NCBI RefSeq assembly: GCF_026966905.1
Contig: NZ_JAPUBN010000006.1
Coordinates: forward strand, 124,001 to 188,000
Source of the DNA: Marinomonas phaeophyticola
Lineage (GTDB): Bacteria; Pseudomonadota; Gammaproteobacteria; Pseudomonadales; Marinomonadaceae
Direction: 5' to 3'
DNA: 64,000 nt
Shown: piece by piece, positions 7,158 to 17,435 of the stretch
Position numbering within the stretch: position 1 is the first letter of the stretch
Layout of the letters: every line of letters begins with the position of its first letter
Position numbers and translations under genes: made by a program
The notes under the pieces: generated by a model
Told to the model about the DNA's origin: nothing
The model's database searches: none
What the model saw: only the letters and a program-made list of their open reading frames with translations

Positions 7158-9536
7158 TTATTTTGATAATCTAGTTGCGTTTAATACAACTAATAGAGAG
7201 CTTGCGGCCATTCCAATGGCGGCACTCCAAGGCGGAATTAAACCGAGTAATGCGGCTGGTAACATGATCCCGTTGTAACTGGCAGCCCAGAATAGATTTT
7301 GTTTAATAATTCGCTGACATTTTTTTGCCAGTAAGATAGCCTGATAAATTGTTGATATATCATTTGATAGTAATAGTGCATCGGCATGAGTTTTTGCGAG
7401 ATCTGAGCTTTGCCCCATTGCGATAGAAGTGCTTGCACCAGCTAAACTTGGTACGTCATTTAAACCATCTCCCACCATAATCGTGCGTTTTAAATCTGCT
7501 TTTTTAGATAACCATTGCCACTTATCTTCCGGGGTCTGGTCAGTAATGAAAGCATCGAAGTCTTCCTCGCAAAGAACAGATAGGGCGGACGCTTTTGTAT
7601 CGCCTGTCAGTAGACTTACAGTAAAGCCTGCATTACGTAAGTTTTGGACAGTCGATTGCGTTTCGCTACGTAGTCTGTCCTGTAGGACAATACGGCTTAT
7701 AATGGCTGATTCAGTAGCGAGAAATAATGTTAAGGCATTGGGCTCAATCGATTGGTCATGCCAATCTTGACACCAATGCTGGATGAATTTCTGGTTGCCA
7801 AGACGATATTGGGCACCATCGATCTCTCCTTCAACGCCAAGGCCTGTATGATTAACAAGCTTATTGGCCTTAATGTGATTAGTTGATTGAAATGCTTTTG
7901 CGATAGGGTGTATGGAGCCTTGCTCCAATGCTGAACAAATATCAACAATGCGTTCGCTATCTATATTCGAAATGGAAACAATATCAAACTTCCCATAAGT
8001 GAGTGTACCTGTTTTATCAAACGCAATATGCTGGCATTTGGCTAAGGACTCAATAACATGGCCGCGCGTAATGACTAGGCCGTATTCCTTAAGTTTATTA
8101 GTTGCTGTAGTTAAGGCGACAGGGGTTGCAAGTGAGAGAGCACATGGACAAGTAACAACGAGCACACTGACCATAATCCAATAAGCTTGTTCTTGATCAA
8201 TAAAGTACCAAGTTCCATAGGCTAGAACGGCAACTAATAGCACGCAAATAACAAAGTAGTGGGCTATTTTATCGGCTATTACCGCTATTTTAGGTTTCTC
8301 GGATAGTGCTCTTTGAGTTAGACGTTCAATGGCCGCTGCTCTTGTTTGAGTGCCGATTGCTGTTACTTTAATTTTAATTGTCTGATCGATATTAGTGGTA
8401 GATGCCGTGACAACATCCCCTATAGATTTTGCAACCGGTAAGTATTCGCCAGTTAAGCTAGATTCATCAATATTAGTATGGCCATCAACAATCACGCCAT
8501 CAGTTGGTAAGCTTTCTCCTGGTGCAACTTGAATAATATCATTAAGAGTTAGTTTGGATTTTGGGTAAAGTAAAGGTTGGTCGTTTTTGCATAAAATTAC
8601 CGAACTTAACTCATCATTCTTGGTATTATTTTTTAGCGACTTATGGCGTGCTCCTTCTTCTAAGAAGCGGCCTAATAAGAGGAAAAAAGTAAACATGGTA
8701 ACCGAATCAAAATACACATGACCATGATCGATAAATAGCGCATACACACTACTAATGTAAGCTAAACCAATACCGATAGAAACGGGCAAGTCCATGGTGA
8801 AATGGCGGGTTTTAAGATCTCTTAAGGCGGCGTTAAAGAATGGAGAGGCGGAGAATAAAACGACGGGGGTTGAGAAACAAAAACTGGCCCACCTGAGTAG
8901 TTGTTTGTAGCTGTCTTCCATGCCTTGAATGTCACCCGCATAAAGCGCAATAGCACTCATCATTACTTGCATCATGCCGACGCCTGCAATGCCCAGTTTA
9001 ATGATGGAGGATTTTCTTTTTTCTATTCTGTTCGTATCTTCGCCATCGGAGCGGTACGGCTTAAGATAATAACCTATGCTGTTAGCTGAGTGATTAATGT
9101 CATTAATATCAATTTTAGATGGGTCCCAGATGAGTGTGGCAAGTGAATTGCTCAAGTTAATGTGCATTGACACAACGCCATCTAGGGAGGAAATGTGTTT
9201 TTCTATTAGCCAAGCGCAAGCAGAGCATGTCATGCCATCAACGGATAGCTGTATATGATGTTCTTGATTGTCTATGTGTACATAGAGAGGGTAAACATCC
9301 TCATCTTTTAATAATGTAAATGCATTGGCGTATTCTTCTGTGTTGGCATTGCTCGGGTTATCGGCACTACGTGATCGGTGTCGATAGTATTGAGATAAAT
9401 CTTCTCCTCTTATGAAGTCTGCTATGGCTTGGCAACCATAGCAGCAGAAGGAAACTTCTTCGTTATCAACTGTAGAGGTGATGCATAGATTTCTTGGGAC
9501 AGGGTCGCCACAATGAAAGCAATCTTTTGAGTTCAT
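7158..9536 (-). CDS. ccoI: Copper-translocating P-type ATPase CcoI/FixI
   Basis: CcoI is a P1B-type ATPase that exports copper for assembly of the cbb3 oxidase. The 792-residue protein starts with a Cys-rich segment (CFHCGDPVPRN, then CCYGC). A heavy-metal domain with GMTCSACAWLIEKH follows. The transmembrane metal site is the CPC in VVTCPCALSLATP. The phosphorylation motif DKTGTLT and the hinge GDGLNDVPSL are both present. The start overlaps the ccoH stop by four bases. The cysteine-rich front and the ccoGHIS context separate it from the general copper exporter CopA. Confidence 0.95.
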   Translation of the reverse strand: MNSKDCFHCGDPVPRNLCITSTVDNEEVSFCCYGCQAIADFIRGEDLSQYYRHRSRSADNPSNANTEEYANAFTLLKDEDVYPLYVHIDNQEHHIQLSVDGMTCSACAWLIEKHISSLDGVVSMHINLSNSLATLIWDPSKIDINDINHSANSIGYYLKPYRSDGEDTNRIEKRKSSIIKLGIAGVGMMQVMMSAIALYAGDIQGMEDSYKQLLRWASFCFSTPVVLFSASPFFNAALRDLKTRHFTMDLPVSIGIGLAYISSVYALFIDHGHVYFDSVTMFTFFLLLGRFLEEGARHKSLKNNTKNDELSSVILCKNDQPLLYPKSKLTLNDIIQVAPGESLPTDGVIVDGHTNIDESSLTGEYLPVAKSIGDVVTASTTNIDQTIKIKVTAIGTQTRAAAIERLTQRALSEKPKIAVIADKIAHYFVICVLLVAVLAYGTWYFIDQEQAYWIMVSVLVVTCPCALSLATPVALTTATNKLKEYGLVITRGHVIESLAKCQHIAFDKTGTLTYGKFDIVSISNIDSERIVDICSALEQGSIHPIAKAFQSTNHIKANKLVNHTGLGVEGEIDGAQYRLGNQKFIQHWCQDWHDQSIEPNALTLFLATESAIISRIVLQDRLRSETQSTVQNLRNAGFTVSLLTGDTKASALSVLCEEDFDAFITDQTPEDKWQWLSKKADLKRTIMVGDGLNDVPSLAGASTSIAMGQSSDLAKTHADALLLSNDISTIYQAILLAKKCQRIIKQNLFWAASYNGIMLPAALLGLIPPWSAAIGMAASSLLVVLNATRLSK

Positions 9537-10009
9537 AAGTTAAAGTCAAGGCTATCCGATATGGTTAAATCTAGTCGCCCCGTAATTTGCCAGCCAGAGT
9601 CAGATTCGACGGACATATTCCAGTTGCCAGATAGGGTTTTATCGAGAGTGCCTCGGTATTCGTTTTCGGAGATTTTTTGTAGCGTGACTCGGAAGTCTTT
9701 TGACGCCGTTGCAACATGGAAGAACTGAAGGTAAAGCTGTTCTTCTTTGGTGTTTTCAGTAATCAGTAAAATTTCACCAGTGAGATTGTCGATTCTAAGC
9801 TTTGCTTTAATATCAAGATCTGCGGCAAGTTGTTTGCGACCAAGTTCTTGGTTTATGCCAAGTCCTTCTTTGTAATAGTTGTCCTTTACTAGGTCTCGTG
9901 GGGAATTTAGAGCAAAATAAATCTGGAAGACAGCAACAATCATGGAACTGAGAGGGATGCTGATAACAAACCAAGGCCAAAACTGCTTATACCAAGGGGT
10001 GATTTTCAC
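9533..10009 (-). CDS. ccoH: cbb3 oxidase assembly protein CcoH/FixH
   Basis: A 158-residue FixH family protein. One N-terminal membrane helix (about residues 12-31, FWPWFVISIPLSSMIVAV) is followed by the segment SPRDLVKDNYYKEGLGIN. That YYKEG stretch is a hallmark of FixH. The rest is a beta-rich extracytoplasmic domain. CcoH associates with the oxidase and is needed for its stability. It lies between ccoG and ccoI, overlapping ccoI by four bases. Confidence 0.9.
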   Translation of the reverse strand: MKITPWYKQFWPWFVISIPLSSMIVAVFQIYFALNSPRDLVKDNYYKEGLGINQELGRKQLAADLDIKAKLRIDNLTGEILLITENTKEEQLYLQFFHVATASKDFRVTLQKISENEYRGTLDKTLSGNWNMSVESDSGWQITGRLDLTISDSLDFNL

Positions 10010-10065
10010 TCTAATCTCCTATAAAGAATGGCTATTCAAGGAGTATTTGAATAGCCATATACACA

Positions 10066-11478
10066 TTATTTTGTTACAGGGCCAATAAATCGACTTTCGG
10101 TCGTTTTGCTGGCCTCGTAGCTTGGGTCAATGGATTTCACCGTAAATGAAATCGTATTTTTTTGCTCTTGTATTACATGTGGTGGAACTTGAATAGATAA
10201 AGGGATGGCGCGTACTTCACCTGAATTCACCACAAACTTCTTACGGCCAATCATATTAAGCTGATCTAAGCCTTCTACACTTAATATAAAAGTGTGCTTG
10301 CTTTGGTCCATATTAATAATTTTGACCGTATATATGTTCTCTATCATGCCACTAGGGGTTTGATTATATAGACGGTTTCTATCTTTTAAAACATCTAGTC
10401 CTAGAGGTTCCCTATCACCAACAAAAAAACTAAAGGCAATAATCATAACGAGAACAGCAATCCCATAACCAATTGCTTTTGGTCGCATTATTGTGGTTTT
10501 TTTGCCTTCTAAACGATTTTCTGTTGTATAGCTAACCAATCCACGAGCGTAGCCCATTTTGTCCATGACATCATCACAAGCATCGACGCATAAAGCGCAA
10601 CCAATACATTCATATTGTAATCCATCTCGTATATCGATTCCTGCGGGGCATACGTGTACGCACTGGTTGCAATCGATACAATCTCCAAGACCGACGTCTT
10701 TTGGATTGACACCTTTCTTACGTGCTCCACGGCCTTCCCCGCGGGCTGCATCATATGAGATAACAAGCGTGTTGTTGTCAAACATAACAGATTGAAAGCG
10801 TGAGTAGGGGCACATAAAGGTACATACTTGCTCTCTCATCCAACCAGCAAATAAATAGGTTGCTCCGGTGAAAAAAGCAATCCAGAAATAAGCCCATAGG
10901 TTGGCATCAAAAGTGAAGAATTCGATGGCTAATTCTCGTACGGGGGTGAAGTAGCCAACAAAGGTCAGTCCGGTGAGCCAAGAAAACAGTATCCAAAGCG
11001 AGTGCTTGGAGAATTTTTTATAGAACTTGGATTTGCTCATAGGTTCTTTATCAAGCTTGATGCGCTGATTACGAGAACCTTCGGTTTTCTCCTCAATCCA
11101 CATGAAAATCATTGTCCAGACGGTTTGTGGACAAGTGTAACCACACCAGACACGGCCAAATAAGGTGGTTAGTAGGAACAGAGCAAAAGCAGAAATGATT
11201 AAAAGGCCAGCGAGTAATACAAAATCTTGTGGCCAGAAGGTTACGCCAAAGATGTGAAACTGACGACTTGGTAAATCAAAAAATACACCCTGTCTATCAT
11301 GGAAATTAATCCAAGGTGTTAGAAAGTACCCAAGCATTAATACCCACAACATTTTTGTTCGAATGCTTTGAAAAAAGCCACTAATCCGACGTGTATATAT
11401 TTTCTTGCGTTTTTGATAGAGATCGTATTCAACAGTCTCTGGTTCAATATTTTTAAGAGGGATTTGATTACTCATCAT
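10066..11478 (-). CDS. ccoG: cbb3 oxidase accessory ferredoxin-like protein CcoG
   Basis: CcoG (FixG/RdxA) is a membrane iron-sulfur protein; work on the family implicates it in reducing Cu(II) for oxidase assembly. Four or more membrane helices precede the cluster sites. Conserved cysteines include CGYTCPQTVW and CTFMCPYSRF. Two ferredoxin motifs follow, CIDCNQCVHVCP and CIGCALCVDAC. The C-terminal third is an immunoglobulin-like periplasmic domain. The ATG at 11478 follows an AAGGAT ribosome site. Translation upstream of it would run through the ccoP terminator and is unlikely. It begins the second unit, ccoGHIS, after the ccoNOQP terminator. Confidence 0.95.
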   Translation of the reverse strand: MMSNQIPLKNIEPETVEYDLYQKRKKIYTRRISGFFQSIRTKMLWVLMLGYFLTPWINFHDRQGVFFDLPSRQFHIFGVTFWPQDFVLLAGLLIISAFALFLLTTLFGRVWCGYTCPQTVWTMIFMWIEEKTEGSRNQRIKLDKEPMSKSKFYKKFSKHSLWILFSWLTGLTFVGYFTPVRELAIEFFTFDANLWAYFWIAFFTGATYLFAGWMREQVCTFMCPYSRFQSVMFDNNTLVISYDAARGEGRGARKKGVNPKDVGLGDCIDCNQCVHVCPAGIDIRDGLQYECIGCALCVDACDDVMDKMGYARGLVSYTTENRLEGKKTTIMRPKAIGYGIAVLVMIIAFSFFVGDREPLGLDVLKDRNRLYNQTPSGMIENIYTVKIINMDQSKHTFILSVEGLDQLNMIGRKKFVVNSGEVRAIPLSIQVPPHVIQEQKNTISFTVKSIDPSYEASKTTESRFIGPVTK

Positions 11479-11535
11479 AATATCCTTAGATGGAAACTTA
11501 AGAGAAACAATATGGGGAATAATACAAGAAAGAAG

Positions 11536-11568
11536 AGAAAAAAGGGTGTGACATGATGCCACACCCTT
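11536..11568 (-). terminator. Terminator after ccoNOQP
   Basis: On the minus strand, AAGGGTGTG and CACACCCTT form a 9-bp stem followed by six T, 13 bases past the ccoP stop. This separates the oxidase structural genes from ccoGHIS. Confidence 0.85.
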
Positions 11569-11580
11569 GAGGTTTATTGC

Positions 11581-12477
11581 TTATTGATTAGATAGACTAT
11601 AAACATAAGATGAAACAATGTGGACCTTATCTTCGCCAAGAATTTCGTTCCATGCAGGCATTTTACCATTACGGCCATTACGAACCGTTTGCATGATGCG
11701 ATCTTCAGAGCCACCGTATAACCAAATATTATCAGTTAGATTAGGTGCTCCAAATAAAGGGTTGCCTTTTGCTTCTTGGCCATGACATACGGCGCAGTTC
11801 GTATCGAATATCGCTTTACCAGAGGTAACAGCAGTAGCATCTTTCGAGCGATCACTCAAGCTAAGTACATATTGAGAAACTTGGTAAACACCTTTTTCAC
11901 CTAAAGTAACACCCCATGCAGGCATTGCTGCCACTCGGCCGTGCATTATAGTAGTTTTGATGTTTTCAGCTTCGCCACCATATAGCCAATCGTTGTCTGT
12001 CAAGTTTGGGAAACCGTAACCACCAGTCGCCGCTGAACCGTGACATAAAGCACAATTGTTGGAGAAAAGACGTTGACCAATACGCATCGCTTGATCGTCT
12101 TGAGCCAATTCTTCAATCGGTGTGTTAGCAAATTGAGCAAACATAGGTCCAAATTTAGCTTCAGCTTTTGCTACATCTCGTTCGTACTCATTAATTTGAG
12201 TCCAACCTAATAAACCTTTGAAGTTACCTAGACCTGGATAAAGTGCTAAGTAGCCTAATGCAAAAAGGACTAAAAGGACATATTTCCAGTACCACCACTT
12301 CGGTAGAGGGTTGTCATATTCTTCAATGCCATCATACGAGTGACCTGTTGTTACGTTAGTGTCAGTTGTATTCTTTTGACCTTTTCTAACGCTAGCAAGT
12401 AGCCAATAGCTACCAAATATTGAGCCCAGAGTGAGAATAGTTACCCACGCGCTCCAAAAACTACTAAGTTCATTCAT
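11581..12477 (-). CDS. ccoP: cbb3-type cytochrome c oxidase, dihaem subunit CcoP
   Basis: CcoP is the membrane-anchored dihaem cytochrome c that passes electrons into the cbb3 oxidase. Two haem-binding motifs are present, CALCH and CAVCH, each followed by a distal Met region (MPAWG and MPAWN). Two membrane helices lie in the N-terminal 100 residues. The chosen ATG (12477) gives MNELSSFWSAW and 298 residues, the usual length. The longer frame would be preceded by sequence that actually codes for CcoQ. It overlaps ccoQ by eight bases. Confidence 0.95.
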   Translation of the reverse strand: MNELSSFWSAWVTILTLGSIFGSYWLLASVRKGQKNTTDTNVTTGHSYDGIEEYDNPLPKWWYWKYVLLVLFALGYLALYPGLGNFKGLLGWTQINEYERDVAKAEAKFGPMFAQFANTPIEELAQDDQAMRIGQRLFSNNCALCHGSAATGGYGFPNLTDNDWLYGGEAENIKTTIMHGRVAAMPAWGVTLGEKGVYQVSQYVLSLSDRSKDATAVTSGKAIFDTNCAVCHGQEAKGNPLFGAPNLTDNIWLYGGSEDRIMQTVRNGRNGKMPAWNEILGEDKVHIVSSYVYSLSNQ

Positions 12478-12649
12478 GAGTGTTCTTCTCCACAGGTTTC
12501 TTGCTTGGTATATCATCGTCGTCAGCAAAAGGTAAGTTTGCCGCTTCTTCGAGGCCTTTTTTACTCTTACCCAGTGTCCAAACAATGATTGCAATAATTG
12601 CAAACAAAGCTAGGACAGTTGCAATGCTGCGAAGTGTTGTAATATCCAT
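12470..12649 (-). CDS. ccoQ: cbb3-type cytochrome c oxidase subunit CcoQ
   Basis: A 59-residue protein starting MDITTLRSIATVLALF, with one membrane helix (residues 8-26). After it come KSKKGLEEAANLPFADDDD and a charged tail, as in the FixQ/CcoQ family. CcoQ stabilises the oxidase, especially in oxygen. It lies nine bases after ccoO and overlaps ccoP by eight bases. The position between ccoO and ccoP and the LPF motif make the call firm. Confidence 0.93.
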   Translation of the reverse strand: MDITTLRSIATVLALFAIIAIIVWTLGKSKKGLEEAANLPFADDDDIPSKKPVEKNTHE

Positions 12650-12658
12650 GCTTTACCC

Positions 12659-13261
12659 TTATCGCTTAATAACAGTACCAAGTTGTTGAAGGTACGCAAC
12701 CAAAGCGTCAATTTCACGCTTGCCACGAACGTCATCTTTAGCCGTTGTAATTGCTTCATCAGTGTAAGGTACACCGACTTTACGTAAAGCAATCATCTTG
12801 TTTGCTGTGTCATTACCATCTAGCTTGGCTTCAAATAACCAAGAGAACGCAGGCATGTTAGATTCAGGAACAACATCACGAGGGTTATACAAATGAGCTC
12901 GATGCCATTCATCACTATAACGTTGACCTACACGAGCCAGATCAGGCCCTGTACGTTTTGATCCCCAAAGAAATGGATGTTCATAAACACTTTCACCTGC
13001 AACACTATATGGGCCATAACGTTCCGTTTCAGAGCGGAAAGGGCGTATCATTTGAGAGTGACAGCCAACACAGCCTTCACGAATATAAATATCTCGTCCT
13101 TCAAGCTCAAGAGCGGCTAAAGGTTTCAAGTTAGCAACTGGAGTAGTGGTTTTTTGTTGGAAAAACAATGGAATGATTTCCACCATGGCTCCAAAACTAA
13201 TGGCTACTAAGATTAATGTAATCATTAGGCCTATGTTTTTTTCAATTATTTCATGACGCAT
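12659..13261 (-). CDS. ccoO: cbb3-type cytochrome c oxidase, monohaem subunit CcoO
   Basis: CcoO is the membrane-anchored monohaem cytochrome c of the cbb3 oxidase. The 200-residue protein has one N-terminal membrane helix ([20 protein letters not shown]). The haem motif CVGCHSQ is in the region [15 protein letters not shown], which is characteristic of FixO. The methionine ligand is likely in [11 protein letters not shown]. It lies 11 bases after ccoN in the ccoNOQP operon. Confidence 0.96.
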   Translation of the reverse strand: MRHEIIEKNIGLMITLILVAISFGAMVEIIPLFFQQKTTTPVANLKPLAALELEGRDIYIREGCVGCHSQMIRPFRSETERYGPYSVAGESVYEHPFLWGSKRTGPDLARVGQRYSDEWHRAHLYNPRDVVPESNMPAFSWLFEAKLDGNDTANKMIALRKVGVPYTDEAITTAKDDVRGKREIDALVAYLQQLGTVIKR

Positions 13262-13272
13262 TTAATGGCCCC

Positions 13273-14709
13273 TTAAGCTGCTTGAGTATTCGCTTGTAGT
13301 GCATATTCTCTATCACTAGCGCGAACGGTACGGTAAGTATTATAAGACATAATTAACATGCCAGATAAGAACAAAGCACCACCTAACGCACGAACTGCCC
13401 AGCCAGGTTTACTTGCATCTACGGCTTCAACGAAACTGTAAGTTAAAGAACCGTCATCATTGAATGCGCGCCACATAAGACCCTGCATGATGCCGTTTAC
13501 CCACATAGATGAAATGTATAATACCGTTCCAAGTGTTGCTAACCAGAAGTGAACATTGATTAACGTAATCGAATGCATTTCACCTGGTTTACGACCAAGG
13601 ACGGCTGGTAGCATATGGTAAACAGCACCGATACTAACCATAGCAACCCAACCTAACGCACCCGCATGTACATGGCCAATAGTCCAGTCAGTGTAATGAG
13701 ATAAAGCGTTAACTGTCTTAATTGCCATCATTGGGCCTTCAAAGGTAGACATACCATAGAAAGACAAGGAAACAACAAGGAAGCGTAAAATAGGATCTGT
13801 ACGAAGCTTATGCCAAGCACCAGAAAGTGTCATCACACCATTGATCATACCACCCCATGATGGAGCAAGAAGAATCAAAGACATCGCCATACCAACACTT
13901 TGAGTCCAATCAGGAAGTGCTGTGTAATGAAGGTGATGAGGACCAGCCCAAATATAGATAGAAATCAATGCCCAAAAGTGAACGATAGATAACCTGTATG
14001 AGAATACAGGGCGTCCAGTTTGTTTTGGTACAAAGTAGTACATCATCCCAAGGAAGCCGGCTGTTAAGAAGAAGCCTACAGCATTGTGCCCATACCACCA
14101 TTGAACCATGGCATCTACGGCACCTGCATACACAGAATAGGATTTCATCGCGGTAACGGGAATGGCTAAACTATTAAAAATATGTAGAACAGCAATGGTA
14201 ATAATGAAGGCGCCATAGAACCAGTTCGCAACATAAATATGTTTCATCTTACGGTTGGTGATTGTTCCGAAGAACACAACAGCGTAGGCAACCCAAACTA
14301 CTGTGATTAACAAGTCAATTGGCCATTCAAGTTCAGCATACTCTTTTACTTGGGTAAAGCCCAATGGGAGAGAAATAGCTGCAGCGACAATGACCGCCTG
14401 CCAACCCCAAAAGGTAAAGCTGGCCAAAGTGTCGGAAAATAACCTGGCTTGAGTTGTACGCTGAACAACATAATAAGACGTTGCAAATAGCGCGCTACCA
14501 CCGAATCCGAAGATTACGGCATTTGTGTGTAATGGGCGTAAACGACCAAAATGAAAGTATTGAATGTCTGCGAATATGCTTGGCCATACAAGTTGTGACG
14601 CAATCAATACGCCTAACCCCATACCAACCACACCCCAAACGACCGTCATGATGGTGAATGCACGCACCACTTTGTAGTTGTAAGTTGGGTGATCAAAAGC
14701 TGTGCTCAT
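13273..14709 (-). CDS. ccoN: cbb3-type cytochrome c oxidase, catalytic subunit CcoN
   Basis: CcoN is the haem-copper catalytic subunit of the high-affinity cbb3 oxidase, which reduces oxygen to water and pumps protons. The 478-residue protein has about twelve membrane helices with the conserved histidines in [16 protein letters not shown] and [14 protein letters not shown]. The ATG at 14709 is preferred over an upstream GTG, because GGAAG lies six bases before it and [13 protein letters not shown] is a typical start. It is the first gene of ccoNOQP. I see no perfect FNR box in the 200 bases upstream. Confidence 0.97.
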   Translation of the reverse strand: MSTAFDHPTYNYKVVRAFTIMTVVWGVVGMGLGVLIASQLVWPSIFADIQYFHFGRLRPLHTNAVIFGFGGSALFATSYYVVQRTTQARLFSDTLASFTFWGWQAVIVAAAISLPLGFTQVKEYAELEWPIDLLITVVWVAYAVVFFGTITNRKMKHIYVANWFYGAFIITIAVLHIFNSLAIPVTAMKSYSVYAGAVDAMVQWWYGHNAVGFFLTAGFLGMMYYFVPKQTGRPVFSYRLSIVHFWALISIYIWAGPHHLHYTALPDWTQSVGMAMSLILLAPSWGGMINGVMTLSGAWHKLRTDPILRFLVVSLSFYGMSTFEGPMMAIKTVNALSHYTDWTIGHVHAGALGWVAMVSIGAVYHMLPAVLGRKPGEMHSITLINVHFWLATLGTVLYISSMWVNGIMQGLMWRAFNDDGSLTYSFVEAVDASKPGWAVRALGGALFLSGMLIMSYNTYRTVRASDREYALQANTQAA

Positions 14710-14909
14710 AGTTTCTTCCACAATCCACGTTGAGTGATTGACCTTGTTATTAAATTTTCTGCCCTAATTATTTAGCTTATACCTAATGAAAAAGCCAATT
14801 AATAAGGGCACGTTCAAACTAGCACCCGTATTCTAAGTCTTTTTATCTTTTTTTTCTATTGAAGCAAGTTGTTTTTAATGGGTTTTCTTTGTCATAGGGC
14901 AATGTTTAT

Positions 14910-15494
14910 ATGCAAAAATTTTCTATTTATATGGCCCATGGCTCATCTTTAGGGCATAACTCTTCATTTTTGCTTGCTTTGTCTGCGACAATTTGTCGCA
15001 ACGATTTGTTTAACTATATACCTGTTACCTTTGAGTACATGAAAGAAATTGAGCGCAGTGGTCGTCGTCGGCCTCCTTCTCGGTTTGCGGGACTAGTAGC
15101 GGAGTATACTGAGAAAGTAAACCTTGATAAGCCTTCTATATTATGTGGTAAATCATTAGGTGCTCGTGTTGCGACACAATGCACTCATCTAAATAATGTT
15201 AAAGCTGTGGTATGTTTTGGTTTTCCTTTCTACCCACAAGGGAAAAAAGAAAAGCACAGACTCAAATTTTTGGAGAATCTAAAGGTTCCTTGCCTAATCA
15301 TTCAAGGAACCCGAGATCCTCTTGGAAATTATGATTGGGTTAGTCAACAGCAATTACCGGATCTGGTTACTATGAGTTGGTTTGAGGGGGCAGATCATGA
15401 TTTTAAAGTGCTCAAATCAACCCGCTTAAATCAAGAGCAAGTGATAGATGAATTAGAAAAAAGAATGAGTGATTGGTTACGGACAATTGATTAA
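14910..15494 (+). CDS. Alpha/beta-fold hydrolase, KANL3/Tex30-like
   Basis: A 194-residue alpha/beta hydrolase. The nucleophile elbow is GKSLGAR (Ser), the acid is the Asp in QGTRDPLG, and the catalytic His is in EGADHDFKVL. This is the pattern of the KANL3/Tex30-like family. No signal peptide is seen, so it is probably cytoplasmic. The substrate is unknown. The start MQKFSIYMAHGSSLGHNS fits the family, which begins with a first beta strand and an oxyanion Gly-Ser. It is divergent from ccoN, 200 bases away. Confidence 0.82.
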   Translation: MQKFSIYMAHGSSLGHNSSFLLALSATICRNDLFNYIPVTFEYMKEIERSGRRRPPSRFAGLVAEYTEKVNLDKPSILCGKSLGARVATQCTHLNNVKAVVCFGFPFYPQGKKEKHRLKFLENLKVPCLIIQGTRDPLGNYDWVSQQQLPDLVTMSWFEGADHDFKVLKSTRLNQEQVIDELEKRMSDWLRTID

Positions 15495-15618
15495 AATGAT
15501 CAACAGTGAGTTTGTTCTGTGACCAATAAGCCGTTTTGACGTAGTCAGGTAAGCGACCAATGAAGTCTGTTTGCGTTATAGACGGTTTTATTTTTGATAA
15601 TGATATTTAAGGATACCA

Positions 15619-15852
15619 ATGTTATTTGATGCTGTTTTAGATGCTCAAGGATTGCTCTGCCCGGAGCCGGTTATGATGTTACATGTAGAGATGAGAAAAT
15701 TAAAAGGCGGTGAAGTGCTTAAAGTGTTAGCGACTGATCCGTCAACTACTCGAGACATTCCAAAGTTCTGTCAGTTTTTGGGGCATACTCTTGAGAAAAC
15801 TGAGCAAGATGAAAGCGTGTATACTTATTGGATTGTTAAGAAGCAGAAATAG
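15619..15852 (+). CDS. tusA: Sulfur carrier protein TusA
   Basis: TusA carries sulfur as a persulfide for tRNA thiolation and other pathways. This 77-residue protein has the defining motif LLCPEPV with the active Cys at residue 13. The length matches the family. Some relatives are called SirA or YeeD-like, but a single CPxP-domain protein of this size is most simply TusA. It stands alone, between a hydrolase and a convergent acetyltransferase gene. Confidence 0.9.
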   Translation: MLFDAVLDAQGLLCPEPVMMLHVEMRKLKGGEVLKVLATDPSTTRDIPKFCQFLGHTLEKTEQDESVYTYWIVKKQK

Positions 15853-15886
15853 CCCCTAAAAATAAAGCGATTTATAGTTAAGTCGC

Positions 15887-16399
15887 TTACCCATAGAATC
15901 TACTATTTTGCGGGATGTTTTTACGGACTACTGTATTTGCGCCAATAATTGCGCCTTCTCCAATCGTGACACCAGGTAAAATTTTTGCGCCGCCACCAAT
16001 CCATACGTTATCTTCAATAGTGACTGTTTTAGTACAGCAATGGCCTGAGGCTCTATCAATAGGGTCTCTTGGATGATCGACGGTATAAATATGGACCGCT
16101 GGACCAAGTAGTACATTATGGCCAATTTTGATAAAGTTGCTATCTAATAGCACACAGTTAAAGTTCGCATAAAAGTTCTCTCCAACAGAAATATGAGTGC
16201 CATAATCACATTGGAATCCAGGTTCAAGCATTAATTGACCATGCTCTGAAAAGAGACGAGTAATGTGCTTTAAATTTCCTTTGCTTGGGTGTGCGTTGTA
16301 TTTGGCGCAAGCTAGACGGGCTTTTTCTCGCATCAATCTAAGTGTGATATCAAGAGACGAGTAGGGTACGCCGGAAAGCATTTTTTCGTATTCTGTCAT
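15887..16399 (-). CDS. Maltose/galactoside O-acetyltransferase family, left-handed beta helix
   Basis: A 170-residue acetyltransferase of the Maa/LacA/NodL family, which moves acetyl from acetyl-CoA to sugar hydroxyls. The N-terminal Maa domain reads MTEYEKMLSGVPYSS. Hexapeptide repeats follow (ISVGENFYANFNCVLLD, IGHNVLLGPAVHIYT, VTIEDNVWIGGGAKILPG). The likely catalytic His is in TVDHPRD. The ATG at 16399 starts at the conserved domain. The protein stops right after FYG, where relatives continue with about ten more residues (NPAR-type tail), so it is slightly short. The natural substrate is unknown. Confidence 0.85.
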   Translation of the reverse strand: MTEYEKMLSGVPYSSLDITLRLMREKARLACAKYNAHPSKGNLKHITRLFSEHGQLMLEPGFQCDYGTHISVGENFYANFNCVLLDSNFIKIGHNVLLGPAVHIYTVDHPRDPIDRASGHCCTKTVTIEDNVWIGGGAKILPGVTIGEGAIIGANTVVRKNIPQNSRFYG

Positions 16400-16442
16400 G
16401 ACCAAGCCCGACTTTTTTATAGTTGTTAAAAACTTAATTATC

Positions 16443-16472
16443 AAAAAAAACGCCAATTAAGGCGTTTTTTTA
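16443..16472 (-). terminator. Rho-independent terminator after tal
   Basis: On the minus strand, AAAAAAACGCC and GGCGTTTTTTT form a stem with a six-base loop and a long T run, 13 bases past the tal stop. It ends the dusA-tal unit before the acetyltransferase gene. Confidence 0.85.
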
Positions 16473-16484
16473 TTTTCTATTGGT

Positions 16485-17435
16485 TTATAGCATAGAGGCT
16501 AATTTTTCTTCCAATTTGTTTTGATCAATTGCAAAGTTACGAATGCCTTCTGACAGTTTCTCAGTTGCCATTGCATCTTGATTCATTTCCCAACGGAATT
16601 GAGTTTCCGTGATGGCTTCAGGCGCAGGAACGATAGTATCTGTAGGGATAAGTTTACGTTCTAAGGTGCCCGTATCTTTTTCTAGCTCCCCTAGTAGCGA
16701 TGGTGCAATCGTCAAGCGATCACAACCGGCTAGTTGTTCGATTTCACCAAGATTACGGAAACTTGCGCCCATGACGACTGTCTTGTAACCATGTTGTTTG
16801 TAGTAATTGTAAATCTCAGTCACGGAAACAACACCAGGATCTGTTTCAGCCGTGTAATTTTCACCGGTTGATTTTTTGTACCAGTCAAGAATACGACCAA
16901 CAAAAGGAGAGATTAAATACACACCAGCTTCAGCACAGGCTTTCGCTTGAGCAAAAGAGAATAGAAGCGTTAAGTTGCAATTGATGCCTTCTTTCTCAAG
17001 TTCTTCTGCCGCTTTAATACCTTCCCAGGTAGAAGCCGCTTTAATAAGAACGCGATCACGAGTTACGCCAACCGATTCATAAAGTGCAATTAACTTACGG
17101 GCTTTTTTTAATGTAGCCTCTTTGTCAAAAGAAAGGCGGGCGTCTACTTCCGTTGAGATGCGACCAGGAACTGTTTTGAGTATTTCTGCACCAACAATAA
17201 CGGCTAACATGTCACCCGCATCTATGATTTGTTGTGCTTTATCATCGCTTTGTGTTTTTGCATAGGTAATGGCTTGGTCAATGAAAGGCGCGTATTCAGG
17301 GATTTGAGCCGCTTTTAGCATTAATGATGGGTTGGTTGTCGCATCTTGCGGTAAATACTCTTTAATTGCTGCGATATCACCAGTGTCCGCAACAATGGTT
17401 GTAAAAGCTTTTAATTGAGTCAGTTTATTGCTCAT
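16485..17435 (-). CDS. tal: Transaldolase
   Basis: Transaldolase moves a dihydroxyacetone unit between sugar phosphates in the pentose phosphate pathway. The 316-residue length fits the TalB type. The Schiff-base lysine is in [12 protein letters not shown], and the N-terminus DATTNPSL is a family signature. [14 protein letters not shown] is also conserved. The start codon overlaps the dusA stop by one base (TAATG), so the pair is translationally coupled. Confidence 0.97.
   Translation of the reverse strand: MSNKLTQLKAFTTIVADTGDIAAIKEYLPQDATTNPSLMLKAAQIPEYAPFIDQAITYAKTQSDDKAQQIIDAGDMLAVIVGAEILKTVPGRISTEVDARLSFDKEATLKKARKLIALYESVGVTRDRVLIKAASTWEGIKAAEELEKEGINCNLTLLFSFAQAKACAEAGVYLISPFVGRILDWYKKSTGENYTAETDPGVVSVTEIYNYYKQHGYKTVVMGASFRNLGEIEQLAGCDRLTIAPSLLGELEKDTGTLERKLIPTDTIVPAPEAITETQFRWEMNQDAMATEKLSEGIRNFAIDQNKLEEKLASML

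Noticed and set aside
14710..14909. FNR box before ccoN
   Set aside because: Low-oxygen control of ccoN is expected, but no TTGAT-N4-ATCAA match of eight or more positions is seen in this gap.
15487..15503. TTGAT and ATCAA half-sites past the hydrolase gene
   Set aside because: The spacing is seven bases instead of four, and no gene start is placed to use it.
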